A DNA stretch of 64,000 nucleotides from Toxorhynchites rutilus septentrionalis (GCF_029784135.1 NC_073744.1:11781429-11845428); one strand, 5' to 3'; counted from the first letter of the stretch, positions 31,291 to 44,049 are shown. Program-made: numbers and translations. The notes: generated by a model from the letters alone, not told the origin.

Positions 31291-31900
31291 AATTGGGAAA
31301 ATCGGCATTCCAGATCTCGGCAGTACTTTGGCTCGGTTATTCAAGACTGCATGCCCCTTCATGTCGCCAGCTCACTGAACTTCTACGCATACCGCTTGAT
31401 TATTAGGCAAAATGTTGATAACTATTTGCTGCGATAACCTCTACCATAATGCATGAATTGACCTAAATTGGGATTTGTTTGCAATTGAATTCGTAAATTA
31501 TTTCATTCATTCACTAGTTTAATCAATAATTTAATCAACAACTCTGCGGCGATATCGTACCCAATGAGGAGCATTCGTAGTGCGATTATTGCTAATTGAA
31601 AAAAACACAAATGATTACTAAGCCAACGGCAGTCCTACGTCAACCTTGCGGTTATATCATAGGTATAACCCATCCATAGTTTTTGTCTTTTTTTTTTGTT
31701 TTTTTTTGAATTCAAAGAACGTTTCCCGCAATATTTTGGTTTGGAGTTCTTTGGAAATTGAGGTATCTGACGTATGAAATTTCATAGGCTGAGCCGATAC
31801 AGTATGAAAAATGGAATTCATTTGAATATCGAACAAAGCGGTTTTATTTCATAAAATTCAACTTCAACAACCATTTTCATGGTTTTTTAGCACTTTCGTG

Positions 31901-31983
31901 TACTGCCGTTCTACGCATAATTGTCCCACGGTTCATAGGGATTGCATAGAACATAGTACAGTTATGCGTAGAACGACAGTGTA
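31901..31983. mobile_element. 83-bp palindromic mini-element
   Basis: TACTGCCGTTCTACGCATAA at the left is matched in reverse by TACACTGTCGTTCTACGCAT at the right, leaving a loop of about 35 bases. TA forms both outer ends, consistent with a TA target. A related inverted end occurs at 54045-54072. Confidence 0.65.
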
Positions 31984-31995
31984 TCGTATTTAGTA

Positions 31996-32223
31996 TCACT
32001 GAGTATGGTACCGGAAAAAGCACTCCGGAGGGTGCAAACCCACATCACACTGCAAGCAAATATACGTCGTACATCGGTTGCAATACGCACACCTTCGTTG
32101 GGTACCAGTTGGATTCGTATTAATGAAATGATTTATTCCGTCAAACGTCAAATCTTCCGATATTTTCGAGTGTTTAGGCTTGATCTGCATGAACTCGATC
32201 CTTGCTGGATTTATGTTACTCAT
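31996..32223 (-). pseudogene. piggyBac transposase C-terminal cysteine-rich domain
   Basis: The minus frame contains DLTFDGINHFINTNPTGTQR followed by RCAYCNRCTTYICLQCDVGL and HPPECFFRYHTQ, then stops at 31996. The Cys-x2-Cys, Cys-x2-Cys and late Cys with FxxYHT is the C-terminal zinc-binding region of piggyBac-like transposases. No catalytic DDD region can be read upstream, so the element has an internal deletion or the gene is truncated. The open segment is short but motif-rich, so the family call is firm and any function is doubtful. Confidence 0.75.
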
Positions 32224-32613
32224 CCGAATATAAGGTCATTTTTCCCAGTGTCTGGCTCTCCGCTTCTTGCTACTGCCCGAGGAACATTCTTGTGATTGGC
32301 CTCGTTCAATGTTGCTCTTGACATTCACTCGTTTGTGTCACAGATTTAAGCAATTCAGAATCCTTTAAAAGGTAAAACTTTGATAAATTTATGTTTACTT
32401 TTGCGACTCCATTAAACTCGAACTTTGCAAGCTTCAATACACAACAAAACAACAAAAGTGACAGATAAAATGACACTGACACAAAAAAACACTCTTAAAT
32501 TGTCATGTGGTATTATTTAAAATGCGCTCAACACTTTAGTTTCATCAAAACAGTTTTTCAAAAACGGGCATTTTTGCGTATTAAATTTCATACGCTGGGC
32601 ACTAATGGGTTAA

Positions 32614-35590
32614 AATATTCTCCATTTACCTTGATAATTCCATTCCATTTCAGTTGATTTGATGGCACACAAGTTGGAATCCGTTTGAAATTTCACAACA
32701 AATATCGCATGCAACAATCTCGCCACCAGAAGTTCAGCTGCTTTTATTAGTAGTCGTGATGCTTTATCTTGTTTACCAGTATGTACTTGTTTACATAGTT
32801 TTAGGCATACATAAACCAGTATGAGTGCATTGGACACCCGAAAAAAAACTTGAAAATTGATGTTTGTCTATGGCTCAACGCACTGTGCGTCGTCCCGAAG
32901 ACGGAAACTCATTAAAATAATAAAAAAACGATTATTGATTCCAAAATTGTAATGGCTAAATTCACTTACCGTAATAATAGCAGGAATTGTCAAAAATACA
33001 CGTTTGTTTGATCTCTAAAATGATCTACAACGAAAAACACGTTGACAGCTAGATTTTTTTTTTATCCTGATTGAACTCGGGAAGTCCTTCGATTTCTCCA
33101 CCTTTGCACCAACACGGCATCGCAACGAAGTACGAGCATTTTGGGGGTGGTGAAAAAAGATAAACAAAACAAAGAAAAATCGAAAGCTGCTCTGCCGTTG
33201 ATAGGACTTTCTTTTTGCTCTCGATACAACCACGACGTCAGACGTGAACAAGCTTTGCACTTGTCTGTCCGGATAACGTTATGAGTTTTATAGTGCTTCT
33301 TGTACCGGGGAACTATTGGCGAAGATGTCGAACTTGGGTGGAAGCCGAAGGCGGGAAACTATGGCGGTCCAACTGACACACGAACTTCGATGAGAACCAA
33401 CGAACGAACGAACGGCACCGCCTGCTTCGATTTCGGTAAGGGGCACTGTGTAGGAGTTATTAGGAGGGGAAGGATACGACAGCAGAAAGGAGTTTGTTAA
33501 TTTTATGACAATGTCAAGAAGGTTGAACAGTTTCGGCAGAACAAAGAAACTTTTCTTTCGACGAGTCGACTTGTCGTTGGCGCTATCGAACGACCCCAAC
33601 GCTATCGGTGTCTGCCCTTCTTCGGAAGACATAACGTGACATAACGTGGGCAGAATAGGTTAAAATTTGACCCGAACACATTATGTAATCGCCTTAAAGT
33701 CAATGGCCGCCCAATAAAATCTCCATTCCGTTCGAAGCACATAAAGGTCGTTACGAGCCGCAAAAGACAAAAGAAAAAAAAATACGAACGCAAATTACTT
33801 TCCGAATAACAATCACATAAAAGTGTCACTGTTGTGTGTCGGTGCTACCTGCTTTTATGGGGCTTCCCCCGCATCGGAATGTGTGCGAATAAAAGTCCAA
33901 CAAAGGTCGTAAAAATTTGGAACCGAACTCAATATCCAACGCCGCCGCCATTGTTGTTGCTGCTGCTGCTGCTGTTGTTGACCGTGGCCTTCCGTGGTGT
34001 GGGAGACATTTTACACGCGAAAAATGCTCACGTGCGTGGCGCCCGGGAATGCTAATTTCTTCAGAACGACAGGTATTTTAGTATTCCTGCAGCGCTTCAG
34101 CCGGAGGCGGAGACGCCATTCGTGGAAACCGGTGGCTGGTCTTAAGAAGTTAAACAATACTGACTGACTGAGGAGTAGAAGGATGTGAGGGCATCAAGAT
34201 TAAACAAGATCTGCCAAAGTTTCGGGGTCCTGAGTTCATTCACTGGACCAACTGACTTCCTGACTGGGTTCTGACCATGATCATAAATTTAAATTTATGC
34301 AACCAACGGAATGTGTTGGATGGTGTTGTGTACTATCCCATGTTTTTATTTCGGAATATATCCTCCCTCCGTAGTCGTCTTGCACCGGGTGATGCGGGTG
34401 GACAACGGATACCTTCGCCTGCGATGGATGGATCGAAGATCGAGCGAAGCGATGCGATGCGGGGAAACAACTGCTGGAGGGATAATATTGCTATATTTAT
34501 TAAATTTTTCTCTGAGAGCTACGATTCCGCACGGATACCGACCCATCACCCCCCTTGATCAGGGATCGGTGGCGGTGCGGGAGGGTATGAACATGAAACA
34601 TTTTTCGATAGAAGGCAAAAAGTTGGAAATAAATTGCTCAGTAATGTTGAGGAATATGATGCTGGAATGCACGCTTCGGTGGGTTGGGTGGTATCTCCTG
34701 CAAAAGAAGAGGTGTTCAGAACAGAATCTCGGGTGGAATGTTGCTTCAGGATGACGACACGCAATGAAAGATGTAATGGATTTTTACGAATTTGTCAAAT
34801 TAACTCTCCCGGGATGAGCTTCGACTTTCTTCGGCCAAATTTATTGGATGTCCGTCAGCGTAAATCATCACAATTTGACGATGTTTATTTTATTTCGCTA
34901 CGTTTGGCAACGCTCATTCCCAAAAAATTCGACACGTCAAAACGTCGTCATCTTCGATCCGACCAATCATCAACAAAAGAAACATGTTCTCCTTTTTTTT
35001 CGGGGTGACAAAACTTCTAACCGATACGACAGCAGAATCTATTCTATCCTTCAAACCACCCTCGTTTACCCTGACCAGCTTGATGCCTCTGGTGCCGATA
35101 TATTGTTTCACCCTCCTCCGATGTTTGGCAATACGAGTCAGGCAAAACAAAGACCGATGAGTGGAATTATTTGATACCAAAGCTTTCCACCGCTTACATT
35201 TTTTTTCGGCGATGTTTCGATTCCTGGAGGAAAGACAAACGGAAGGCGGCCATCGTTTCGCCACTCCACACTCAAGACCGTGAATGTGTATACTGTGGAA
35301 TGTTTCGCACAAAAAGTCCACCGAACAATAATGGCGGAAGGACGACGGAAACGGTTGCCCCGGGGCTTGTTGGAAGATTCTTTTTCTGGGATAACAGAGA
35401 CTTACAAGTGGAATCTTCCGCTAATGGATTGTTATTGAATAACGAAGGATAATTAAATATTTTCCCCGGATCGATGTTGAAGTGATGGAAGCTTTTGTAT
35501 TAATTATTGTTTTTTTTCTTTCTTTTTCTTCTAGGTGAGTTTCAATCTATCGTTTGGAACGAGAAGTGAGTATGATATATAGTTTGTAGT
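32614..35590. other. Apparently single-copy DNA, no gene recognised
   Basis: Mixed composition with a short TTG/CTG run (33950-33980). Open frames of up to 147 codons overlap on both strands, with no domain or consistent splice structure I can defend. It has no copies elsewhere in the window, so it may be host intron or regulatory DNA. Confidence 0.4.
33950..33980 (+). repeat. (TTG/CTG)n trinucleotide repeat
   Basis: About ten trinucleotide units, TTG then CTG then TTG. Confidence 0.85.
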
Positions 35591-35790
35591 GTGTGTAAAT
35601 ACACCTGCCACATTGCGCGACGAAGCATAACACGCCCTTCCGAAATTATTCTTTTTGAACAAAGTATTTGTCAATTGTATATTAAATAAACGGCGTTCTC
35701 GGTGTCTTATTGACCTCTGACTCTGTTAGTGGTCAACTAATAAAAACAAATGCCATGAGAATTGACAAATTGATAAATTTACAAATTGAC

Positions 35791-35970
35791 GTCGTGGAGG
35801 CGATCTGGCGTAGTGGTAACATCCATGCCTCTCACGCTAAAGGTCACGAGTTCAATTCTCACTCCCGACATTCTTCCAAAAAATGGAAGTAAAAGTGACG
35901 AACCAGCCAAATGAGTTGAAAGTCACTATAATACAGATAATAAAAAAAAATTAAAAAAAATAAAAAAAAA
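35791..35970 (+). mobile_element. tRNA-derived SINE (type 2) with ACAAATTGAC duplication
   Basis: A box TGGCGTAGTGG and B-box-like GAGTTCAATTC sit in a tRNA-like head (GGAGGCGATCTGGCGTAGTG). A body with TTCCAAAAAATGGAAG and CACTATAATACAG follows, then a long A-rich tail. ACAAATTGAC is present at 35781-35790 and 35971-35980. The surroundings are themselves made of AAATTGAC repeats, so part of this match could be older than the insertion. Confidence 0.75.
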
Positions 35971-35980
35971 ACAAATTGAC

Positions 35981-38900
35981 AAATTGACATATTTACAAAT
36001 TGACTAATTGACAAAATTGACAAAATTGACAAAATTGTCAAAATTGGAAAAATTGACAAAATAGACAAAATTGACAAAATTGACAAAATTGTTCACGAAA
36101 AATCGGAAAAACACCGAAAAAATCAGAAATACAAATATTGAAAAGTTTAGAAAAATTCTGAAAAAAACAGAAAAGTTCCGTAAAAATTATAAAAAATTTA
36201 AAAAAACAATCAGAAAAAATAAAAGTAAAACTCAATAAAATTAGAAAAAAAAACAAACATTCAGGAAAAAGCAGAATTAAAATAATTAAACTTAAAAAGT
36301 CAAAGATTCAGAAGAATTCAGAAAATTTCTTAAAATTCTGTAAACAATAAAAGAAATGGAAAATAATGTGAAAAATTCAGAAAATTTGTGAAGACTCCAA
36401 AGCAAAAATTTTAAAAATATATATGAAAAATGGTGTAAAAAGTTCAGAAAAATTGTGAAAACAGTTCACGAAAAATCGGAAAAACACGGAAAAAATCAGA
36501 AATGAAAATATTGAAAAGTTTAGAAAAACACAGAAAAGTTCCGAGAAAATTAGAAAAAATTAAAAAACAAACAGAAAAAATCAGAAAAGATCATGAGTGT
36601 TTAAATATTCGGATAGTAATCGGAAAACCGTCAGAAAAATTAAAACTTCAAAAAAGCTCATGAATAAACTGAAAAGAATATAGAAAAAAAGAATATCAAA
36701 AACATTGACTAATAAAAATTAACAAAATCAGTAAAACTCAATAAAATTTAAAAAAACAAACATTTAGAAAAAAAGCAGAATTATAAAAATTAAACATAGA
36801 AAGTTAAAGATGCAGAAAAAATCAGTACATTTCTAAAAATTCTGAAAACAATTAAAAAAAAATTTAAAATAATGTGAAGAATTCAGAAAAATTGTGAAGA
36901 TTCCAAAGTAAAAATAAAAAATTATATATATGAAAAATGGTGTGAAAAATTCAGAAAAAATGCGAAAAACAGTTCAAGAAAAATCGGAAAAACACGAAAA
37001 AAAATTAAAAATGAAAATATTGAAAAGTTTAGAAAAAATCAGAGAAACACAGAAAAATTTCCAGAAAATTTGAAAAAAATTAAAAAAACAAACGGAAAAA
37101 ATCAGAAAAGATCATGAGGGTGAAAAAATCCGGATAATAATCAGAAAACCGCAAAAAATCAAAAAATCTCACGAGTAAACTGAAAAGAATAAAGAAAAAA
37201 AAGAATACGAAAAACATTGATTAAAAAAATTAACAATATCAGTAGAACTTAATAAAATTAAATAAAAACAAACATTCAGAAAAAAAAGCAGAATTCAAAA
37301 ATTAAACTTAGAAAGTTTGAATTCAGAAAAAATCAGAAAATTTCATGAAATTCGGAAAAAAATTAACAAATTATGAAAAATAGTGTGAAAAAATCAGAAA
37401 AATTGTGAAGATTCCGAAGCAAAAATATAAAAAATTATGAAAAATATTGTGAAAAATTCAGAAAAATTGTGAAAAACAGTTCCCGAAATATCGAAAAAAA
37501 CACGAAAAAAATCAGAAATGAAAATATTTAAAACTTTCCACAAAGAAAAACAACAGAAATGTTCCGAGAAAATTAGAAAAAATAAAAAAAAACAAACAGA
37601 ACAAATCAGAAAAGATTATGAGTGTTCTTCTTCTTCTTCAATGGCACTAACGTTCCTAAAGGAACTTCGCCGTCTCAACGTAGTATTACTTGCGTCATTT
37701 TTATTAGTACTTAGTTGAGATTTCTATGCCAAATTACACGCCTTGAATGCATTCTGAGTGGCAAGCTCTAGAATACGCGTGATCACAGTGCAAGTCGGAG
37801 GAAATTTCTTTGAGTTATGAGTGTTAAAAAATTCGAATAATAATCAGAAAACCGTCAGAAAAATTAAAACTTAAAAAAAAGTTCATGAATTAAATAAAAA
37901 GAATATTAAAACAAGTTTTCAAAAACTCGAAAAATTCAGAAATATTATGAAAAATATAAAAAAAATTAGTTAAATTAAAATACAAAAAAAACAATGCGAA
38001 ACAATTTGGAGGAACATCAGGAGATTTTTTTTAAATATAAACAAGATAAAAAAAATGTGAATTAAAAAAAAAAAGAACAATCCAGGGAAATTTTTGAAGA
38101 ATTTAGAATAGTTCATTGGTCATTTTAAAAAGAAAAAATCAGAGAAATCTAGAAAAAGAAACCAGAAAAGTTCTGGAGAAAAACTGAAAAATATCAGAAA
38201 AATATGAAAAATTAAAAAAAAATATGAAAAAATGTAAAACAAGGAGTAGAACTCAGAAAAATCCACAAAATCAGTAAAACTCAATAAAATAAAATAAAAA
38301 TGAATTTAAAAAAACAGACAAATTTAAAAAATTTAAAAATTTTCAATTTTTCAATAACAAAAAAATCAGGAAATTCTATAAAATTCGGAAAATTCAGGCA
38401 AAAGTTATGAGAAAATAATTTGAAAAATTGTGAAGAATCCAAAACAATGCAAAACAGTTCAGGAAAATCAGGAAACATCGTGAAAAAATCATAAATATTC
38501 TAAAAAATATATGGAGAAGTTTTGGAAAGTTCAGATAAACACAGAAAGCTTCAGAGAAAAAAAAAAGGAAAAAATCAGGAGTGTTAAAAAGTTTAAAGAA
38601 AATTCTGAAAATAGTATGAAAAATTAAAGGCTCAAGAAAGTTCATAAATAAACTGAAAACATAATAAAAAATAAAAACAAGAAAGGGTAAATTAAAATAA
38701 AGTACTGCTCAGAAAAAATCTAAAAAAATAAAACTATACTGACCTGTCAGAAAAACTCAGAGAAATCTAGAAAAACCCAGGAAATTTCTGAAGAAAAATG
38801 TAAAAAAATTGAAAATTCAATAACAATAAATACAACTCAGAAAAATTAACAAAATCGGTGTAACTAAACTAAATTAAAAAAATCAAAAGAAAAAATCGAA

Positions 38901-40010
38901 ACAATTAAAAAAATGAAACTTAAATAAAAAATTCAAATAAAAACACAAAACTTCATAAAACTCTGAAAACAATCCAACGAAAATTATTGAGGATGATTGG
39001 AAAATTCAGGAAATTTGTGAATATTCCAAAGCAATTCAAAAAATCAGGGTGAAATCGAAAGGAATCAGAAATATTCTAATAAGTATGGAAAAGTTTGAAA
39101 AAGTTCAGACAAACACAGAAATGTTCAGAGAAATTTAAAAAAATAAAGAAACAATCAGGAAAAAAAACAGAAATAATCAGGAGTCTGAAAAAATTCTGGT
39201 AAAATTCAGAAAATAGTATAAAAACTGAAAATATATAAAAAAAATAAAAAGCAACTAAATTTCTAAAAAACAAGACATACACAGAAAAGTTCAGAAAAAT
39301 TTAGAAAAATAAGGAAACAATCAGGAAATAAAATAGAAATAATCAGGAGTCTAAAAAAATTCTGATAAAATTCAGAAAATAGTATAAAAACTGAAAATAA
39401 ATTTAAAAAAATTAAAAAGCAACAAATTTCTAGAATTAAAAAAACAATCAGAAAATATAAAAAAATCTATTAGAAACTCAAAATAAAAAAGAAAGAAAAA
39501 TTTAGGGAAAATTCAGAAAAATGCAAAATAGAATTGAAAAATTAGAAATTAAATAGTACAATTTGAAGAAATTAAAAAAAGTAAACTCAATAAAATAGAA
39601 AAAATTAGAGAAATTTAGAAAAATTCAGATAAAATCTGAAAATTTTAAAAACTTTCAAGATTTTTAAGAAAATTTTAAAAAAAATTTAAAATTCTAAAAA
39701 ACTTTCAAAACTATTCTAAAAAAATAAGAAAGCTTCAGAAAAATAAGAAAGATTCTCAAAAAATTGAAAAATTCAGAAAGTTTAGAAAAAACTGAATGAG
39801 TTTAGAAAATTTCGGGAAAATAAAGAAAAAACAATGAAAGTTAGAAAAAAGTCAGAATAAATCAGAAAAAATTAGAATAATTCAGAACAAATCAGAACAA
39901 TGCAGAAAAATATAAAAGCAAAAACAGAAAGATTCTGAAAATAAAATAAAAACTATAAAAAACAGAACATATTAGAAAAAGTTAAAAACACGTAATTCAT
40001 GAAAATCAGA
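35981..40010 (+). repeat. A-rich satellite-like block with ~505-bp higher-order period
   Basis: About 4 kb is built from variants of GAAAAATTCAGAAAAA, purine-rich on the plus strand throughout. A marker phrase, CAGTTC(A/C)(C/A)GAAAAATCGGAAAAA, recurs near 36090, 36466, 36970 and 37477. The last two spacings are about 505 bp, and the order of lesser motifs between them is the same. After 38 kb the order decays. The first 100 bp are a simpler (AAATTGAC)n array. One SINE is inserted at 37627-37814. Confidence 0.8.
37627..37814 (-). mobile_element. 5'-truncated SINE (type 1) with exact 11-bp target duplication
   Basis: It reads (TTC)n, then GGAACTTCGCCGTCTCAACG, CCTTGAATGCATTCTGAGTG and GTGATCACAGTGCAAGTCGG, the reversed body of the SINE at 28008. 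The tRNA head is missing. TTATGAGTGTT flanks it at 37616-37626 and 37815-37825. Its presence within the satellite shows that the array was in place first. Confidence 0.9.
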
Positions 40011-40053
40011 ACGTTTGCGAGGATAAGTATTTTTAAATTGGTATTTATTGCAA

Positions 40054-40822
40054 AAAAAATACGGATGGGGTAATGTCGGGGACATAACCGAAGAGACGTA
40101 GGACTACGCCAAGGCCTGTCAATTTAAAATACTTATCCAATATCCAAGTTGTTCTTCTGTTCCTATAAGCAAAATCATCATCTTCAACGCTTTCAAAAAC
40201 ATCATTTCCAAACAAATAATTCACAAATTATACTATTCAGCATCTTCCGCAGAACGGCAACAAAAATTCCAAAATCGATTGTCCGCATTTTGCCAATGCA
40301 CTTTTCTCGACAAACTGAATGCAGCCACAGGACCGATTGCCTGCCGCTACATGTTAGAACGATGTTTTTAGCATACCAGTACTGCTTCGCGGTTAGAAAA
40401 TGAATGATATTTTCTGGCAGCAACAGCCGAACTTATTTCATTCGACTTGGGGTAGAATCACAAGGGGAGTGGCTTACAATATAATTTTTTGTTTGTATAC
40501 AAATAATATCCCGCTGTTACTCTGGTTGCTCCTTTTAGTCGGAACCATTAGGAGAGCGCAAATTAGACCAATCAAAACGTTGCACATAGTGCATTCGGAC
40601 ATTGTTTGACTTTTTACAATTATTCAATTGTTTATCTCAAGAAAAATAAAATGTTATTCATTGTGATAGATGCGTGCAAACATCTTTGCGATCTATTAAG
40701 AAATGCTCGAGTTATAAGCGTTCGAAATTTTTAATTTTGTTTCCTACTCATTCAGTGCCTAGGTTTTCATTTTACCTCTACATCTTTCGGTTAGACGTCA
40801 TCCTACATCAAAATCATTTGAC
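40054..40822 (+). mobile_element. Diverged X-related element, copy 8
   Basis: The left end ATACGGATGGGGTAATGTCG is followed by ACATAACCGAAG and GACGTAGGACTACG. The right end is CTTTCGGTTAGACGTCATCC then TACATCAAAA. Both resemble the X termini but differ at many bases. The final 200 bp match the fragment at 6785-6960. The interior is unlike the other copies. Confidence 0.6.
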
Positions 40823-42197
40823 CTGATAATCAAAAATGTTATGTAACGAGTAAGAACTTGTCAGAAACTAATTAATTTAAACAAAATTATATTGTTCCCA
40901 GGAATCTATGGAACAATTGAATAGTATTTTTTGGCCGAAAATAATATTTCAGAAGAAATTCATTTCGAAATTAGTACCGAAATTGACTTCCCATTTCTAA
41001 AGTTATTTCAAATAATCTCTTTTTTCTCAAACAATATTATGCGTGGAATCGATTTCCATCTGTTGGATGACACAGGTTCTCCGCCATCATAACGACACCT
41101 GGCATAAACCCTGCCGGCACTTCACCAAACACGTTGACAGAATCGATCAAAACTCGAAGGGCTGGAAAATAATCGCTCTGATAGCTGTCACTTGCCATCG
41201 CGTAATCACAATGGGCTGGAAATTAGATAAAATTTTATTCACTTCGATTATTCCCCCTGGAAATAGCAATGAGTCGGAATGAGCGCGGAATTGTAGTTTA
41301 ACGTTGTGATAAATTATTAAAGATTACCGAGCATTTATCAACGGCAGAGAGGGAGAAGAAACTCTGCGATGAATTACATTCTATTGTGTGGTTTTTATCT
41401 GTTGTATCACAAAAACGACAGCACTCAACGCTTGGCGGAAAACGGTAAGAAATCCATTCCAGATCAAACTTTCCTCCCTCTGTCTTTCCCCCTCACTCGG
41501 ACAGGACAGAAGTTTGTCATCTGAACCAAGAACCAAGATTCGCATCAGACCCCGGTGCGCACATAAAATCCAACTTTCCGCAATCGGTGCCACATTCTCA
41601 CACCATTGACAAATGTCACCCATCATGTTCAGGGGATTCGCTCTACGCTTCGGCAGCAAGCGAGCGTGGAATAACAAATTTAAATGCACAATCCTTCGCC
41701 GACGGGTCGTTGAAATAAAAACCCTTCCAAACTAGTGTAGAAACATTGCATTAAAATGTCATTCGAAAAGTTTCCCTCCTCCAACGCGTCGCGAAGTGGA
41801 GGGGGGGAGGTGATGGTAGGATGGAGGAAGTGATGCGCACAGCTGCCATCATCCGCCTGGTCCCGGAGACGAACGATTATGTGCATAGATATATCATCAT
41901 TTCCATCCCATTATGATGGTGATGGTGATTATTAACGCCAAAGGTTTTGTGAAAGAAACCCACCGACGATCCGCCCCCTCTGCTACCGATATTTGGTGTG
42001 TGCTGAGTGATGGCTATCTGTCATTCGCATTTTTGGCAATCTCGGGATCTCTGATGAGACTTTTAATATACTTTTTGCCGAATGGAAACGAATGGAGTTT
42101 GGGGGATTGTATATCCACTTTTCCCATCACTAGTCTTGAGAAAATTCTTAGCAACATCACCCTATTATTGTCGCTGTCACCAATGGGTGACACTGAA
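40823..42197. other. Unassigned, apparently single-copy
   Basis: No element ends or protein motifs are recognised. Several open frames of 70-120 codons overlap without a domain. Confidence 0.35.
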
Positions 42198-42232
42198 TTG
42201 AATTTTGACGTAGGACTACGTCTTTCATTAAG
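42198..42232 (-). mobile_element. Solo X terminus
   Basis: TTTTGACGTAGGACTACGTC then TTTCATT is the X end, followed directly by unrelated sequence. It is a severely truncated copy. Confidence 0.55.
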
Positions 42233-43164
42233 AGCACCAAGTCAGAAAACTGGTCACGTTTTTATGAAATAAAGTTAACGTTAATAACTATTTTTGCTGC
42301 GAACGGATTTTGTAAATTTGCATACCAATCGAATCGGGAATTTGTTTGACATGCTATACATTATAATCCCATAGTCTGGAAATGGTTTAAATTGATGTAA
42401 ATTGGAAGCATTCCCATTTTTCCATACATTTGTTCTGTCCATTTGTGTGCTTTCCTAAACCGTGCTGTCAATAACGGGCAACTTATGCATCCGCGAGAAT
42501 AGAAACAACGAGATGAGAATACTTGCGATGTAACCTCAACTCTGGCACAGTAAGTACGCTGTCGCTTTCTCAAGGCATGAGTTAGAAAGAGTAACCGAAA
42601 AGGAGTTTTCGCCAAAGTTCTTTTTCAAGCCTAGAGACAAATGAACTGGAAAAGTTTAAAGTCTCTCTAATTCTCCAAGAGACGAAGAAGAAGAAGAAGG
42701 AAAATTATCATTTCCCGTTTGGTGGTCATCGAAGCAACATCGTTGTCGGCGAGCGTCGAGCGAAAATGAATTGTCTTTCTCATTCTGCTCATTCTTTGCA
42801 TTCTTAGTTTCTCCACTAGCTGTGGAAGCAAGCGAATACTTCACTTATTATTGCAATCAACACATCGAAGCGAGCCATCGCAAAGCAGGCGTAATTTGTT
42901 TATCTGAGAAGGAAAAGCCTGTACGGAACGGAGCAGACTGTGCCCCAGCCCATAAGAGCATACAATTTATTCTTGTATCAACAGATTACATACAAACCGA
43001 CAAGTTAAATTTACTTAAACTAGCTAATCCATACACTCAAAGTTAATTTTTAGCACATGTTATGGCATCCCGATTTATTACATTAAATGAGCTGAAAAAT
43101 AACAGAAATTGTTCTACTCCCCAATACATGTATATCATTTGTAAAATATACACTGGAGTCGCTA

Positions 43165-43540
43165 TTTACGCGGGAGATACGTGCAGCGTAAACAAAAACT
43201 GCGTAAATTCCAAAATCCGCGTAAAAATAAACCGGATAAATTTCAAAATCAGAATAAAAATCTAACAAACAGTGAATTATTAATTAAAAATGCAACCCAT
43301 GTTCTAACAATTGATTAACTTTTTTTTTGTATGCTGTTGTCATGATATCTGTATCTTCTTTTATTTCTCAGCTACTAATCAGTGATGCAATACCAAGTCA
43401 TTTCGTGAAAAGTCACACCAATAAGCACATTGAATTTGTTGGCAGCTGATACGTGCTGCGTAAAAAAAAACCGCGTGAATTTCGAAATCCGCGTAAAAAA
43501 ACCGCGTAAATTCCGAAATCCGCGTAAAAATGAAAGCTTT
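43165..43540. repeat. Direct repeats rich in CGCGTAAATTCCGAAATC
   Basis: GATACGTGC(A/T)GCGTAAA opens two direct copies at about 43176 and 43448. Each is followed by one to three rounds of CGCGTAAATTCCGAAATCCG. I see no inverted partner that would fix the ends of a transposon. Confidence 0.55.
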
Positions 43541-43669
43541 TCGTATAGTTTGCCAAATCCACGGCCCGGACAGAGAAAGATATATTCTCGTTCGTGTTCT
43601 TCTTTATCCTCTTGGAAAACACTTTCCAACTTCATGTTATGATGAGGTGTAATATTATCACGCGTCTTT

Positions 43670-43770
43670 ATAACAGCACTGGCAGCTATATGGATAGCGT
43701 GGTCTTGTGAAAAAGCTTTGCATTCCAGCCGACGTTGGTTCGATCCCCATCGACGTCGTATGGACTTTTT
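43670..43770 (+). mobile_element. tRNA-like SINE head
   Basis: GGTTCGATCCCC (43738-43749) is a perfect B box. About 45 bp upstream, TAGCGTGGTCTTGTG is a fair A box, and a T-run follows at 43765. The cloverleaf is not well formed and it lies in repeat-rich DNA, so I read it as a SINE head, not a working tRNA gene. Confidence 0.5.
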
Positions 43771-44049
43771 TTTGGCACAATCCCAAATGAAATGAGAAAA
43801 GAAAACAGAAAGAGATGTCTGCTCGCATACATACAAACCATTTTTAAGCTTTTAAAACAGCTCATTATTTGCGCATTTGACCCTCCAGCACACCAAATGG
43901 CATCATTTCCGCCAAAGTTGAAATGTTTTCCGCCAACGCTAGTTTGGGTGTAACACTAATATTCTTAAATTATTACAAACAAGTTATACATTCAATATCC
44001 ATGGTGATAAAAATTTATTCGCCTTATATGTATGTTTAACTGTCGAAGA

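Larger units (their letters stand above)
30596..31684 (-). mobile_element. Family X element, copy 6 (most complete)
   Basis: Reading left to right it starts TTTGACGTAGGACTACGTCT, the reversed second terminus. It runs through a conserved 240-bp block (GTTTCGAAAACGAATGCG, GTTAATAGCTCCTAAACAAC), the TATA/initiator pair (30849-30883) and at least three ~110-bp repeat units. A 300-bp conserved tail follows, then the hairpin terminus GGTTATATCATAGGTATAAC and CCATCCATAG. T-runs sit at both junctions. At 1.09 kb it gives the best view of the family's order of parts. Confidence 0.78.
31750..32613 (-). mobile_element. piggyBac-like element remnant
   Basis: On the minus strand the element begins at a TTAA (32610-32613) with CCCATTAGTGCCCAGCG, a piggyBac-style CCC terminus next to its obligatory TTAA target. 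Just inside is CGTATGAAATTTAATACG. A related CGTATGAAATTTCATAGG near 31768 probably belongs to the other end, but no second TTAA-CCC terminus is clear. The end of a transposase (31996-32223) is still readable. Confidence 0.65.

Noticed and set aside
34277..35452. Overlapping 90-147-codon frames as a host gene
   Set aside because: Frames on both strands overlap heavily, no domain can be named and no consistent exon-intron pattern is visible. They are more likely chance openness in less AT-rich DNA.
36038..39282. Minus-strand frames rich in Phe and Leu resembling membrane proteins
   Set aside because: They are translations of the A-rich satellite. The hydrophobic look comes only from TTT and TTC codons.
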